Positions 1-9,135 are shown, counted from the stretch's first letter. The stretch: 64,000 nucleotides of DNA from a bacterium (GCA_026224825.1 JAMFRO010000006.1:27612-91611), one strand, 5' to 3'. Made by a program: numbers and translations. Notes: generated by a model from the letters alone, not told the origin.

Positions 1-1
1 C

Positions 2-637
2 GCCACCTCGTCCAATACCGGCACCGGCCAGATCGTCCCCGAGGGCACGGTCAACGCCGCCGCGGCCAATGCCTTCCAGCAGGGCAGTTCGCCCATTACC
101 ATCACCTTCGGCACAGGCAGTACTTACACCGCCACGCAGGGCGGCTCCACCATCGCCTCCGGCACGCTCTCCACCGCATCGGGCAGCTCGGGTACAAGCG
201 TGCAGGTCGCCGGCGTCGATTACAACATCACCGGCGCGCCTGCGAGCGGCGACAGCTTCACCATCGCCCCGGCGCGCACGCAATCGGTCTTCACTTTGCT
301 GCAGAACATCGTCACCGCTCTGGGCAGTGCCGGCACCACCCCAGCGCAGGTGGCGCAGACCAACCAGATCCTCAACCAGGGCCTGGCCGGCATCGCGCAA
401 TACCAGCAGAGCGTCACCACCGCCCAGGCACAAAATGGTGTCACTTTGCAGGCCATCACCGCCACCGGCACCGGCAATACCGATGAGTCCACCGAGGCGC
501 AGACCAACGTCAGCAACGCCACCGCCGTCAACACCCCCGTCGCCATCGCCGCACTCGACCAGACGATGACCGCCCTGCAGGCCGCCATGAAAACCTTCGG
601 CACCGTGCAGAACCTCAGCCTGTTCAACTATCTTTAA
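2..637 (+). CDS. flgL: Flagellar hook-associated protein 3 (hook-filament junction), C-terminal part
   Basis: Open from the left edge in frame 2, so the start lies outside the window; about 211 residues are visible. FlgL is the second hook-filament junction protein and is exported by the flagellar type III system. The visible part is rich in Ser, Thr, Ala, Gly and Asn, contains the typical variable-region segment SGDSFTIAPA, and ends in a helical region with QTNQILNQGLAGIAQYQQ and the tail NLSLFNYL, as expected for the C-terminal D0/D1 coiled coil. It is followed after 11 bases by the glycosyltransferase gene and then by flgA, flagellin and fliD. Assignment rests on the C-terminal pattern plus context; a flagellin paralogue is the main alternative. 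Confidence 0.75.
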   Translation, partial: ATSSNTGTGQIVPEGTVNAAAANAFQQGSSPITITFGTGSTYTATQGGSTIASGTLSTASGSSGTSVQVAGVDYNITGAPASGDSFTIAPARTQSVFTLLQNIVTALGSAGTTPAQVAQTNQILNQGLAGIAQYQQSVTTAQAQNGVTLQAITATGTGNTDESTEAQTNVSNATAVNTPVAIAALDQTMTALQAAMKTFGTVQNLSLFNYL

Positions 638-648
638 GGAGCCGCCGC

Positions 649-3600
649 ATGTCGGACGCAATCTTCATCGTCGGCTATTACCGCAGCGGTACCTCCGCAC
701 TTTCGGGCGCCCTGCAACGTGCGGGGGTCAAATTCTATAACGAGGCCGATCCGAACGAGCACAACCCGCTCGGCTTCTATGAAATCCCCGAGCTGATCGA
801 ATTCGATGTCGAATTGTTCAACAAGCTCGGCGTCGATTGGACCGATGTGCGCGGCCTGCCGCTGGGCTGGGCCGAGCGCGCCGACCTCGCCAATATGCTG
901 ACCAGGCTCGACGATATATTGCGCCGCCGCTTCACGCGGAAGGACCGCATCTGGGGCCTCAAACACCCGCATCTATGCCGCACTTTGCCGCTGTATGAGC
1001 GCGCCGCGCGTCAGGCCGGGCACAAGCCGCATGTCGTGCACATCTTCCGCGACCCCTGGACCGCCGCCGCCAGCCAGGGTTTGAAAAACGGTCTTACCCG
1101 CGCCCATGCGCTGCTGCTGTGGATGAGCTACATCACCAATGCCGAGCGCCAGGCGCGCCATTTGCCGCGCAGTTGGCTCACATACGAGGATCTGCTTGCC
1201 GAACCAGGTGCGGCACTCGCCCGGCTCGGCACCACGCTCAAGCTCGACCTCGGCAATACGGCGGCGGCCGCGAGCTATCTCACAACCCAGCTCAACCGTT
1301 CCGAGGCGATGAGCCAGACCGATCTCTGCCGCCCGCTGCGCCGCCTGGTGCAGCAGGCCTGGGACGCTATTCGCGAACGCGAATTCGCTCCCGCCATCTG
1401 GGATGATTTCGCGGTGGAAACAGCCGATCTGGTCGGCTTCCTCACCGAGATTGGCGCCAGCCGTGGCCGCGTCATCCCCGCCCTCGGCGGCTCGCTCGCC
1501 ACCACGGCGGGCCACACCACCGCCGCCACCGCCAAATCCCTGCGCCCGCCCGAGCGCACGGATGAAGGGGCGCGCACCCGCCTCACCGCCTTGCAATCCG
1601 CCACCGGCGCGCTGCCAACCGTCTCGGTCATCATCGTCGCCCCGCGCGGCCGTGCGGCAGCGGTGAACGACACGCTGGAATCCCTGAACGCGCAATGGCT
1701 GAAACCCGCCGCCATCCGCATCCTCGCGGTGGAGGAGGTGAGCATCGAGGGCGTTACCACCATCGCCGTGCCGCCCGAGCCCGAGGCCGCCACGCGCATC
1801 GCCTGCGCCGAGCTGAACCTGGAAGCCAGCACCGCCGATTACGTCGCCATCATCAATGCCGGCGATACGGTGGCGCCCGATGCCTGCCTGCGCTTCGCCC
1901 TCACCGCGCGTGAGCACGATTCCGCAATGATCTATTGCGATGAGATCGTGCCGCGCGCCGGCGGCGCCTGGGTGCGGCACAAGCCGGGCTGGGACATCAC
2001 CCGCCTGCGCCAGGCCGCCTATATCGGCGACTGGGTCTGGTACCGTGGCGCGGAGGTGCTGCGTCTCGGCGGCTTCGCCCCGCATGCCGCCGGGGCCGAG
2101 GAGTATGACTACCAGCTCCGCCTCGCCGAAACCGGGGCAAAAATCACGCGCCTGCCGGAGGCTTTGTTCACCCGCAGCGCACAAAGCCAGCGCGACCACA
2201 TCGAGACCGATGTGTTCTGCGCCCGCGCCGTCGCCGCCCTCAAACAGCATCTGGACCGCGTGGGCCTGCCCGCCGAGGTGCAAAGCCGCCAGCACGCCGG
2301 GCTGTTCCACCACATGCGCCTCACCACGGACCCTGGCACCAGTATTCTGCTCCTCTGCGACGGCGGTGAGATCCCCGCCCTCGATGGCTGGTTGGCCAAT
2401 TTGCTCAATGCCGGCGCGCTCAGCGGGCCGATCATCCTGGCCGGTGCGGCGCTGAGCCTGCCGATGCAGAACTACCTCACCGCGGTCACGCAACAAGGCA
2501 CCGAACTAGAGGGCAAGGTGCTGGCCGTGCTGCCCACGCCTGGGCTAACCCCGTCCCAGGCCCTGGCCCAGGCCGTGGCGATGGTGCAAACCCCCTATCT
2601 CGCCATTCTCGACATCCGGGCTCAGCCCACCGCCCCCAACTGGGTGCAGGGCCTGCGTTCCCGCCTGGCCGACCCCACCATCGTCATGGCCGGGGCCCGC
2701 ACCCTCATCTCCACCGGCAATGACATCCGCCAGGCGGCGGTGCAGGGCCCCATCATCATCGGTGCGGACACACGGCTTGGTGCCGGGCACATGTCCGACG
2801 ACCCCGGCCCCGGCGGCTGGCTGCTGGTGGACCAGGAGGCCAGCGCCATCGCCCCGCCCGGCCTGCTGGTGCGCAGCGATGCGCTGCAAGCCTGCAATTT
2901 CCCGGCGCTGGCGGGCGATGCCTTGTGGATCGACCTCTGCGCCCAGCTCCGCGCCAACGGTACGGATAAAGCGGGCTCTAAACTGGTGTGGACGCCGGAT
3001 GTCTCGTTCATCGCCCCGCCGGATACCGTGCAGCCCGATGCCGCCAGCCAGTTCCGCAACGGCACAGCCGCGGCACAGGCGTTGCCCTGGGCCGACCCGT
3101 ACCATCACCCCGCCCTCTCGCTGCATGGCGATCTGCTGGCCGGTGAATCCCGCAACGGTCTCATCGGCGCCGTGCCGGCCGATCAGCACAGCCTGCTGGT
3201 CAGCGGCGATCCGCTGACAGGCGCCCCGGTGCTCAATGCCGCGCGCGCCCTACGCCGCGCCGGCATCACCGAGGCCGATTGGGTACCCGAACTGCCAGGC
3301 GCCGCCGACCTCGGCCGCCGCGCCGCTGTGGGCTGGGTGCGCATCAACCCGCTGCGTGCGCCGGATGAATTCAGCCCGCCCCACACCGCCGTCTACACCG
3401 CCATACCGGAGCAGGAGGCGCTGCCCGCACTGGCCGCGGCCGCCCAGATTTATGCCACCTCGCCCGGGCTGGTCACGCAACTGCGCCGCCTCAGCCCCGC
3501 GGGCCAGCCCATCGCCCTCTGGCGCCCAGCCCTGAGCCCGCGCATCTGGCGGGAGCTCACCTTCGGCACCGGGCTCAACACCAAGCCGCGCGTGCTGTGG

Positions 3601-4089
3601 TTCGACGAAGGTTTTGCCCCGCCCTGGATGGTCGATCTCATCAACGACACGCTGGAGAGCGCCTCCTGGATCGTGGTCGAGCGCAAGGGCGCGAAATATG
3701 CCGGCTCGGTGGCGCGCATCGCCCCGCAGGAGTCGGAATTCGCCTGGGCCCAGGCGATGGCGGAGCTCGGCCCGCAGATCCTGGTCCGTCCGGCCAATGC
3801 CGACACCCATGCCGATCATTACCCGGCACTCCTCGCCGCCGCCGCCGGCTGCCACATCCTCACCGATGAGCGGCTGGACGTACCGCCCAGCTTCGGCGCC
3901 GTGCCGCTGCCTGCCCGCGCCCCGGCCTGGACCGAGGCCCTGCGCGCCGCCATCGCGGATCTGAAGACCACGCTGGAGCAGGGCCGCGCCGCCCGCGCCG
4001 CCGCACTTTCGCTTCCAGGGCTGGAGGACGCGCCCCCGCCCTGGCTGCATGCGGTGGAGCATACCCTACTGCGGAGTGCCGCCGAATGA
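649..4089 (+). CDS. Sulfotransferase-glycosyltransferase fusion, putative flagellin modification enzyme
   Basis: A 1146-residue protein made of several transferase-like parts. Residues about 1-250 look like a PAPS-dependent sulfotransferase: the N-terminal P-loop-type motif GYYRSGTSAL and a later HIFRDPWTAAAS match the 5'- and 3'-phosphate-binding motifs of that family. Residues about 325-560 resemble a GT-A family 2 glycosyltransferase, starting TVSVIIVAP, with ADYVAIINAGD where the acidic nucleotide-sugar motif is expected. Residues about 565-750 look like a second, degenerate GT2-like region, and the rest (about 840-1146) could be a GT-B-like region. A shine-dalgarno-like AAGGAG lies just upstream of the ATG. 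It sits between flgL and flgA and overlaps flgA by 4 bases, so a role in glycosylating or sulfating flagellin is inferred from context. Domain borders are estimates. Confidence 0.7.
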   Translation: MSDAIFIVGYYRSGTSALSGALQRAGVKFYNEADPNEHNPLGFYEIPELIEFDVELFNKLGVDWTDVRGLPLGWAERADLANMLTRLDDILRRRFTRKDRIWGLKHPHLCRTLPLYERAARQAGHKPHVVHIFRDPWTAAASQGLKNGLTRAHALLLWMSYITNAERQARHLPRSWLTYEDLLAEPGAALARLGTTLKLDLGNTAAAASYLTTQLNRSEAMSQTDLCRPLRRLVQQAWDAIREREFAPAIWDDFAVETADLVGFLTEIGASRGRVIPALGGSLATTAGHTTAATAKSLRPPERTDEGARTRLTALQSATGALPTVSVIIVAPRGRAAAVNDTLESLNAQWLKPAAIRILAVEEVSIEGVTTIAVPPEPEAATRIACAELNLEASTADYVAIINAGDTVAPDACLRFALTAREHDSAMIYCDEIVPRAGGAWVRHKPGWDITRLRQAAYIGDWVWYRGAEVLRLGGFAPHAAGAEEYDYQLRLAETGAKITRLPEALFTRSAQSQRDHIETDVFCARAVAALKQHLDRVGLPAEVQSRQHAGLFHHMRLTTDPGTSILLLCDGGEIPALDGWLANLLNAGALSGPIILAGAALSLPMQNYLTAVTQQGTELEGKVLAVLPTPGLTPSQALAQAVAMVQTPYLAILDIRAQPTAPNWVQGLRSRLADPTIVMAGARTLISTGNDIRQAAVQGPIIIGADTRLGAGHMSDDPGPGGWLLVDQEASAIAPPGLLVRSDALQACNFPALAGDALWIDLCAQLRANGTDKAGSKLVWTPDVSFIAPPDTVQPDAASQFRNGTAAAQALPWADPYHHPALSLHGDLLAGESRNGLIGAVPADQHSLLVSGDPLTGAPVLNAARALRRAGITEADWVPELPGAADLGRRAAVGWVRINPLRAPDEFSPPHTAVYTAIPEQEALPALAAAAQIYATSPGLVTQLRRLSPAGQPIALWRPALSPRIWRELTFGTGLNTKPRVLWFDEGFAPPWMVDLINDTLESASWIVVERKGAKYAGSVARIAPQESEFAWAQAMAELGPQILVRPANADTHADHYPALLAAAAGCHILTDERLDVPPSFGAVPLPARAPAWTEALRAAIADLKTTLEQGRAARAAALSLPGLEDAPPPWLHAVEHTLLRSAAE

Positions 4090-4790
4090 GCCTGCGCCGC
4101 ACCGCTCTGGCCGCCGCCGTGGCACTCCTCCCCAGCCTTGCTTTGCCTGGCGTGGCCGTGGCGGGCGTGGCCGTGGCGGGAGAGAGCGCGGATGAAGTCT
4201 CGGCGGCGGTGCGGCAGGCGGCTCAATCCCTCGCCCCGACCGGTGCCAGCATCAGCCTCGGCCCGGTCACCGGCGCGCAATACATGCAAAACTGCGGCAC
4301 GGCGCTTACCGTAAGCATGAGCGGCAACGCCCCTTACGAGCAGGCCGCCGTGCGCTGCCCGGCCCCAAACTGGACCCTCTACGTCACCGTCACCGTGGCG
4401 CAGAGCGAGAATGTGGTCGTTGCCGCCCGCCCGGTTGCCGCCGGCCACGCCCTCACCGCCGATGACCTCAAACTAGCCCCTTTGCCGGTGCAGCAATTCG
4501 CCGGCCGCCAGGTGTATTTCGACCCCGCCCAGCTCATCGGCGCGCAGGCCAACATGTCCCTCGCCACCGGCATGCCCGTCACCACCGATTCCGTGCAGGC
4601 CCCGGTGGTGGTGAAGGCCGGGCAGACCGTTACTGTGAACGTCGTCAGCGGCGGTGTGCAACTATCGCTGGATGCCACGGCCGAGCAGACCGGGCGCATT
4701 GGCGACACCATACTCCTCACCAACCCCGGCACCGGCCGGCGCTTCTCCGCCCAGGTCACCGCCAGCGGGGTTGAGTTGGTATTGCAATGA
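4086..4790 (+). CDS. flgA: Flagellar basal-body P-ring formation chaperone FlgA
   Basis: 234 residues with a Sec-type signal peptide (about residues 1-32, hydrophobic stretch AAAVALLPSLALPG) followed by the FlgA/SAF domain. The C-terminal half shows the usual pattern VVAARPVAAGHALTADDL, then GMPVTTDSV and VVKAGQTVTVNV. FlgA works in the periplasm to help assemble FlgI into the P ring. The start codon overlaps the stop of the transferase gene (ATGA), which suggests coupled translation. A 15-base tandem duplication in the signal peptide gives the repeated GVAVA. It is unusual that flgA is in a late filament gene block and not beside flgI/flgH. Confidence 0.85.
   Translation: MSLRRTALAAAVALLPSLALPGVAVAGVAVAGESADEVSAAVRQAAQSLAPTGASISLGPVTGAQYMQNCGTALTVSMSGNAPYEQAAVRCPAPNWTLYVTVTVAQSENVVVAARPVAAGHALTADDLKLAPLPVQQFAGRQVYFDPAQLIGAQANMSLATGMPVTTDSVQAPVVVKAGQTVTVNVVSGGVQLSLDATAEQTGRIGDTILLTNPGTGRRFSAQVTASGVELVLQ
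4150..4179 (+). repeat. 15-bp tandem duplication inside the flgA signal peptide
   Basis: Two perfect copies of the 15-mer GCGTGGCCGTGGCGG, in frame, duplicate five residues in the hydrophobic and cleavage region of the FlgA signal peptide. The length is a multiple of three, so the frame is kept. Confidence 0.85.
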
Positions 4791-4912
4791 TTCTGGGCAA
4801 TGACGAACTCAGCTTCACCGATTTCACAAATAAAACCGTCCAGCCGAGTCAAACTTCTCCACCAGCACGCGAATTAATGGGTACGGCAATCACAAACGAC
4901 CCTCACGTCTAG
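4787..4912 (+). CDS. Possible 41-residue ORF coupled to flgA, unrecognised
   Basis: An ATG at 4787 overlaps the flgA stop codon (ATGA), the same arrangement as between the transferase gene and flgA. The ORF starts MILGNDELSFTDF and ends ITNDPHV. I do not recognise the protein. It has no signal peptide or membrane segment and is polar. It may be a real small gene translated with flgA or a chance ORF in the leader of the flagellin gene. Confidence 0.25.
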   Translation: MILGNDELSFTDFTNKTVQPSQTSPPARELMGTAITNDPHV

Positions 4913-4960
4913 CCGTACTACTCGCTGTAATCCCCTCGCTGTAAACTCAAGGAGTTTCAT

Positions 4961-6469
4961 ATGTCGGCCGTAGGTTCAATTCTGACCAACACCGGAGCGC
5001 TGCAGGCGCTTAACGCCATCTCGAACACCTCCACGACAAACAACAACCTGGAAGCTCAGCTCTCCAGCGGTCTGTCGATCAACTCCCCCTCCAACAACCC
5101 GGCCGGCTATATCACCGCCCAGGGCTTCACCTCGCAGCTCAACGGCATCACCCAGGCCATTTCCAACGCCAACCAGGGTGTGTCTTTGCTGCAGACGGCG
5201 CAGGGCGCCATCACCCAGCAGATCGGCATTGTGCAGCAGCTCAACTCCATCGCCGTGCAGGCCGCCAACGGCACGCAGACATCGGCTGAAGCGCAATCGC
5301 TGCAGAACGTCGTCAATCAGCTCTCCGGTCAGGTTTCCACCATCGCGAACCAGACGCAGTTCAACGACATCAACCTGCTGAACGGCTCTTTCTCCGGTGT
5401 GCAGTTCCAGGTCGGTGCCAATGAGGGGCAGACGCAGACGCTCAGCATCAGCAACACGAATGCGAGCGCGATCGGCATGAACGCGACGACATCCGACGCC
5501 GCGGTTTATGCGACCGGCGCGACCGCCAGCAGCGGCGTACTCACGGCCGGGGCCAATGCCACGACCCTGGGCGCCTTCACGAAATCGGCCAGTGCTGCCG
5601 CCGACGTGTCCATCACCGGCCCGGCCGGTGGCACGGCCTCGGTCGCGGTCACCTCTGCGAGCGAATCCGCCGCTTCTCTGGCGACTTCGATCAACAATGT
5701 CTCCGGCACCACCGGCGTGCAGGCTCAGGCAACCAACACGGTTACCCTGGCGCTGACCGCGGGCACTGGCGCCACGCCCGGCTTTTCCTTCACCATCCAG
5801 TCCGGTACCGGTGCAACCGGTGCGCTCTCCAGCTCGGGCATTGGCAAGGCGCAGACCATCAACGCCTCCTCCGCGGCGCAGGTTGTCAGCCAGGTCAATG
5901 GCCAAAGCTCGACCAGCGGCATCACCGCCTCCCTCGACCAGAGCGGTAATCTGGTTCTGAGCCAGACCAGCGGCCAGAACATCGACATCTCCGCTGTTAC
6001 CGCCGGTTCGCTGGCAACGACAGCCGCTACGCCTGTCGTGCTGAATTCCGGCGCGGCATCCGGTACCATCCAGGGCCAGGTGCAGCTGCAGTCCAGCGGT
6101 GCCTTCTCGGTCAAGAACGCCGCGAACATTGGTGAGAGCACGTCTTCCACGCTGACCGCTCTCTCCAGCATCAATGTCAGCACCACCAGCGGCGCCAATA
6201 CCGCCATCAACGTGGTGAAATACGCGCTGGCGAGCCTGAACAACCAGGGTGGCCAGCTCGGCGCCGTGCAGCAGGCGATGACGGCGAACATCAACAATTT
6301 GAACGCCACCACCCAGAACCTCACCACCGCCCTTGGCGTGGTGCAGGATGCCAACATCCCCGCGGTCAGCAACCAGCTCACCGAGGCGGAAATCCAGGCA
6401 CAGTCCGGCGTGGCCGCGCTCAAATCCTCGACCCAGTTGCAGCAGAGCTATCTCTCGCTGCTGCCGTAA
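4961..6469 (+). CDS. fliC: Flagellin (filament subunit)
   Basis: 502 residues with the conserved flagellin ends. The N-terminus has the D0/D1 pattern SAVGSILTNTGALQALNA, then LSSGLSINSPSNNPAGYITA. The C-terminal helix has NLTTALGVVQDANIPA and AQSGVAALKSSTQLQQSYL. The centre (about 170-390) is a low-complexity Thr/Ser/Ala/Gly region, the surface-exposed variable domain and likely site of glycosylation. There is no cysteine. RBS AAGGAG lies about 5 bases before ATG. The gene has its own strong terminator, fitting a highly expressed single transcription unit. It ends SLLP, where many flagellins end in SLLG or SLLR. Confidence 0.95.
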   Translation: MSAVGSILTNTGALQALNAISNTSTTNNNLEAQLSSGLSINSPSNNPAGYITAQGFTSQLNGITQAISNANQGVSLLQTAQGAITQQIGIVQQLNSIAVQAANGTQTSAEAQSLQNVVNQLSGQVSTIANQTQFNDINLLNGSFSGVQFQVGANEGQTQTLSISNTNASAIGMNATTSDAAVYATGATASSGVLTAGANATTLGAFTKSASAAADVSITGPAGGTASVAVTSASESAASLATSINNVSGTTGVQAQATNTVTLALTAGTGATPGFSFTIQSGTGATGALSSSGIGKAQTINASSAAQVVSQVNGQSSTSGITASLDQSGNLVLSQTSGQNIDISAVTAGSLATTAATPVVLNSGAASGTIQGQVQLQSSGAFSVKNAANIGESTSSTLTALSSINVSTTSGANTAINVVKYALASLNNQGGQLGAVQQAMTANINNLNATTQNLTTALGVVQDANIPAVSNQLTEAEIQAQSGVAALKSSTQLQQSYLSLLP

Positions 6470-6480
6470 GTCCCGTTACA

Positions 6481-6512
6481 CCAGGCCGGGGGCAACCCCG
6501 GCCTGGATTTTC
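6481..6512 (+). terminator. Rho-independent terminator after flagellin
   Basis: A perfect 11-bp stem (CCAGGCCGGGG at 6481-6491 with its complement at 6496-6506) closed by a GCAA tetraloop and followed by ATTTTCC, 12 bases after the flagellin stop codon. Confidence 0.85.
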
Positions 6513-6556
6513 CAACTTTTACAACCAGGCCAACTTTACAACCAAGCAGGTAAAAA

Positions 6557-7948
6557 ATGACCAGCGTCAGCGCCCTCGGTTCGTCGCAGATATCCTCGGA
6601 AATCACCGCTGTCGAAACGCGGCTACAGGCGCCCGTCACGGAGCTGCAAACTCAGGTCACCTCGGAACAGGCCGATATCTCCGCCTGGGGCAGTATCAGC
6701 GGCTCGGTCTCCACGCTGTCGAAGGCGCTCTCCAACATCAAGAACGTCTCCAGCATCAACAGCCGGCTGGTCACCAGCTCGGACAATTCCAAGGCCACCG
6801 CCACGGTCAGCAACACCGCCGCCACCGGCACCTATAATCTCACAAGTATTTCGCTGGCCAAGCCGCAGGAAATTTACTCCAGCCTGCTAGGCTCCGGTGC
6901 CGCGACGCTCTCCGGCGGCACGGGCTCGCTGGTGTTCAGCGTGAGCGGCAAGAACGAGACCATCGCCATAGGCTCAGGCAGCCTGACTCTGAATGGTGTT
7001 GCCGCCGCCATCAACAAACAAGCCGGCGGGGTGCAGGCCAGCGTTATCGGCACCAAGGCCGGCGCCAGGCTGGTGCTACAGAGCAGCGGCACCGGCAGTT
7101 CCGCCGCTTTCTCCGTTTCCGGCACCGGCGCGCTCGCCCAGTTCGACTATAGCTCCGGCTCCGCCCATACCGGCGAGACCGTGGCCCAGACCGCCGCCGA
7201 CGCCACCCTCACCCTGAACGGTGTGCCCATCACCAGTTCCACCAATACGCTCGGCAGCGCCATTGCCGGCGTCACCATCGCGCTCGCCGGTGCCGGCTCG
7301 GCGGTGGTCTCGGTTTCCTCATCCCCCACCAACCTCTCCAGCTCGGTGCAGGCGGTCGCCACCACCCTGAATGCGGCCGTCGCCACCATCTCCAAGATGA
7401 CCAAATTCACGGCGGGCACGACCACGGCCACCGGCACCAGCAGCGGCGGCAGCGCCGGCCCGCTTTTGGGCAATTTCTCCGCCACTGAGCTTAAAAACGA
7501 GATGCTCTCTTCGGTCAGCGGGCTGGTTGCCAGCGGTGTGTCGGCCGGCGCCGTGGGGCTCTCCGTCAGCGGTTCGGGCACGATCTCTTTTAACGCCACC
7601 AGCTTCGCCGCCGAATATGCCAAAAACCCGACCGCCGTGCAGAATCTGGTCAGTGACCTTTACACATCGCTGAATGGGCTCACCACCGGTGCAATCGGCA
7701 CTTCCAGCGGTTCGTCCAGCGGCGTCGTCACCACTAAAACCACAGGCTTCATCTCCACCGCCACGGCTTCGCTAAATGGGTTGATCACCGCCCTCGATGC
7801 CGAAGTTACCCAGATTGAAAAACAGAATGCGGCGCAGCTTAAGCTTCTCTCGCAGCAATATACCATCGCGGAAAGCAATGCGAGCAACGCCTCCATCACC
7901 CAGACCTATCTTGGTATTTTCCTTGGCAGCAGCAGCAGCACATCGTAA
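6557..7948 (+). CDS. fliD: Flagellar hook-associated protein 2 (filament cap)
   Basis: 463 residues. FliD forms the cap on the filament tip that inserts flagellin subunits. The N-terminal region has the coiled-coil pattern ITAVETRLQAPVTELQ and then the FliD_N-like stretch STLSKALSNIKNVSSINSR. The C-terminal domain has the typical ending ITALDAEVTQIEKQNAAQLK followed by a helix and QTYLGIFLG. The centre is rich in Ser, Thr, Gly and Ala. It lies between flagellin and fliS, the standard order. A direct repeat of CAACTTT(T)ACAACC lies between the flagellin terminator and the start codon. Confidence 0.9.
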   Translation: MTSVSALGSSQISSEITAVETRLQAPVTELQTQVTSEQADISAWGSISGSVSTLSKALSNIKNVSSINSRLVTSSDNSKATATVSNTAATGTYNLTSISLAKPQEIYSSLLGSGAATLSGGTGSLVFSVSGKNETIAIGSGSLTLNGVAAAINKQAGGVQASVIGTKAGARLVLQSSGTGSSAAFSVSGTGALAQFDYSSGSAHTGETVAQTAADATLTLNGVPITSSTNTLGSAIAGVTIALAGAGSAVVSVSSSPTNLSSSVQAVATTLNAAVATISKMTKFTAGTTTATGTSSGGSAGPLLGNFSATELKNEMLSSVSGLVASGVSAGAVGLSVSGSGTISFNATSFAAEYAKNPTAVQNLVSDLYTSLNGLTTGAIGTSSGSSSGVVTTKTTGFISTATASLNGLITALDAEVTQIEKQNAAQLKLLSQQYTIAESNASNASITQTYLGIFLGSSSSTS

Positions 7949-7958
7949 GGACTAGGAC

Positions 7959-8354
7959 ATGAGCGGCACCGATTTGATCAGCACCTACCGCGCCGCCATG
8001 TTTGACGGCATGGCGGATATTGCCTGGCTGCGTCAGGGCTGGCGCGGCCTGCGCCAATACGGCCGCCGCGCCTGCCTCGCCATCGAGGAAAACGACATCG
8101 GCACAAAGGCCGCGATGATCGCCCGCGCCGATGAACTGCTCAATGTGATGAGCGGCATTCTCGACACTTCCGAAGGCACTACCCTAGGTCCGGCGCTGAT
8201 GACCGTTTATTCTGCCTTGCGTTTTACGCTGCTGCGCGCCAATACGGAAACAAATATGGAAAGTGCTACAACCGCCTTGCAGGATTTCGAGGCGGCATTG
8301 GCGATCCTCGATCGTGATATGATAAAATCATCTGAAAGCGTGTTAGCTGCATGA
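7959..8354 (+). CDS. fliS: Flagellin export chaperone FliS
   Basis: 131 residues, a helical protein of the usual FliS length. FliS binds the C-terminus of flagellin in the cytoplasm and prevents premature polymerisation. Family features seen are STYRAAMFDGMADIAWLR near the N-terminus and the helix GTKAAMIARADELLNVMSGI. The gene follows fliD after 10 bases and overlaps flgM by 4 bases. Confidence 0.8.
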   Translation: MSGTDLISTYRAAMFDGMADIAWLRQGWRGLRQYGRRACLAIEENDIGTKAAMIARADELLNVMSGILDTSEGTTLGPALMTVYSALRFTLLRANTETNMESATTALQDFEAALAILDRDMIKSSESVLAA

Positions 8355-8662
8355 GCAATACCATTCCGCCCTTCCGCCAGACATCGTTGCCGGATGCCGC
8401 CACGGGCCAGGCCAGCCTGCCTGCGGCCCAGCCTGCCGCAGCGCAAACACCGGAAGCCACCGTCGCGCCGCAGACGGATTCCGTCACCTTGAGTGCCGCC
8501 GCGCAATCCAGCGCCCAGTTGCTCACCGCCGCGCAGAACGATTCCGGCATCAACCATGAGGCCGTTTCCGCCATCCGTGCCCAGCTTGCCAACGGCAGCT
8601 ATAACGTCTCGCCCGAAAACCTCGCCCAGGCCATAGCCACCGTGCTGAAAGAAACGAAATAA
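8351..8662 (+). CDS. flgM: Anti-sigma-28 factor FlgM-like
   Basis: 103 residues. The N-terminal half is Pro/Ala/Thr-rich and probably disordered. The second half carries the FlgM pattern TDSVTLSAAAQSSAQLL and then HEAVSAIRAQLANGSYNVSP, ending with a helix. FlgM holds the flagellar sigma factor inactive until the hook is complete and is then exported. The start overlaps the fliS stop and its own stop overlaps the next start (TAATG), so the three are probably translated together. No sigma-28 gene is in the window. Confidence 0.75.
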   Translation: MSNTIPPFRQTSLPDAATGQASLPAAQPAAAQTPEATVAPQTDSVTLSAAAQSSAQLLTAAQNDSGINHEAVSAIRAQLANGSYNVSPENLAQAIATVLKETK

Positions 8663-9135
8663 TGACCATTGCGGGGCAGTTCCGTAACGTTGCGAGCGAC
8701 CCAATCTCCCTGGATGTGCCCCCTGTAACCGTGGTGTTGCGGCACGGTCTCGACCTTGTTGAAGAGCTCAGCCGCAAGCTGCAAATGCTCGACGCGCTGA
8801 TGCTCACCGGCAAGCCGAATGATATTTCCGACGCCGCCGCCACCATCGAAGCCGCCCTGAAAGCCGCCGCCCCCTCCTTTGCCGAAATAGCCGACACAAT
8901 GGGCCGGCTTGGCGCCTCCAACCTCGCCGCCGCCGCCGCGCAACTGCGTAAAATCGAGGAAGAAGACGCCGCCGGCCTGGCCGAGGCTTTGCGCGTGGCC
9001 CTCTCGCGCTTCGCCAAAAAATCCGTCAGTGCCAATAGGCGCGCGCAGCAGCTCAATCGGGGCTTGAACGCGGCGTTGAAATCGCTCCAGGCGCTGGGCG
9101 TACAGGAAAGCGGGCGGCTGATCGCTGAGGCCTGA
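8662..9135 (+). CDS. FlgN-like flagellar export chaperone
   Basis: 157 residues, nearly all helical with Ala-rich heptads, for example DLVEELSRKLQMLDALMLTG near residues 30-50. FlgN proteins chaperone FlgK and FlgL and are often encoded directly after flgM. The size, coiled-coil character and position fit this, but there is no diagnostic catalytic motif, so the name rests mainly on context. The ATG overlaps the flgM stop by one base. The gene is followed by hairpin-repeat copy 1. Confidence 0.55.
   Translation: MTIAGQFRNVASDPISLDVPPVTVVLRHGLDLVEELSRKLQMLDALMLTGKPNDISDAAATIEAALKAAAPSFAEIADTMGRLGASNLAAAAAQLRKIEEEDAAGLAEALRVALSRFAKKSVSANRRAQQLNRGLNAALKSLQALGVQESGRLIAEA

Noticed and set aside
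973..2496. Long minus-strand ORF of 507 codons opposite the transferase gene
   Set aside because: It is the antisense shadow of a high-GC gene; the + frame has domain motifs and coupling to flgA, the minus frame has none.
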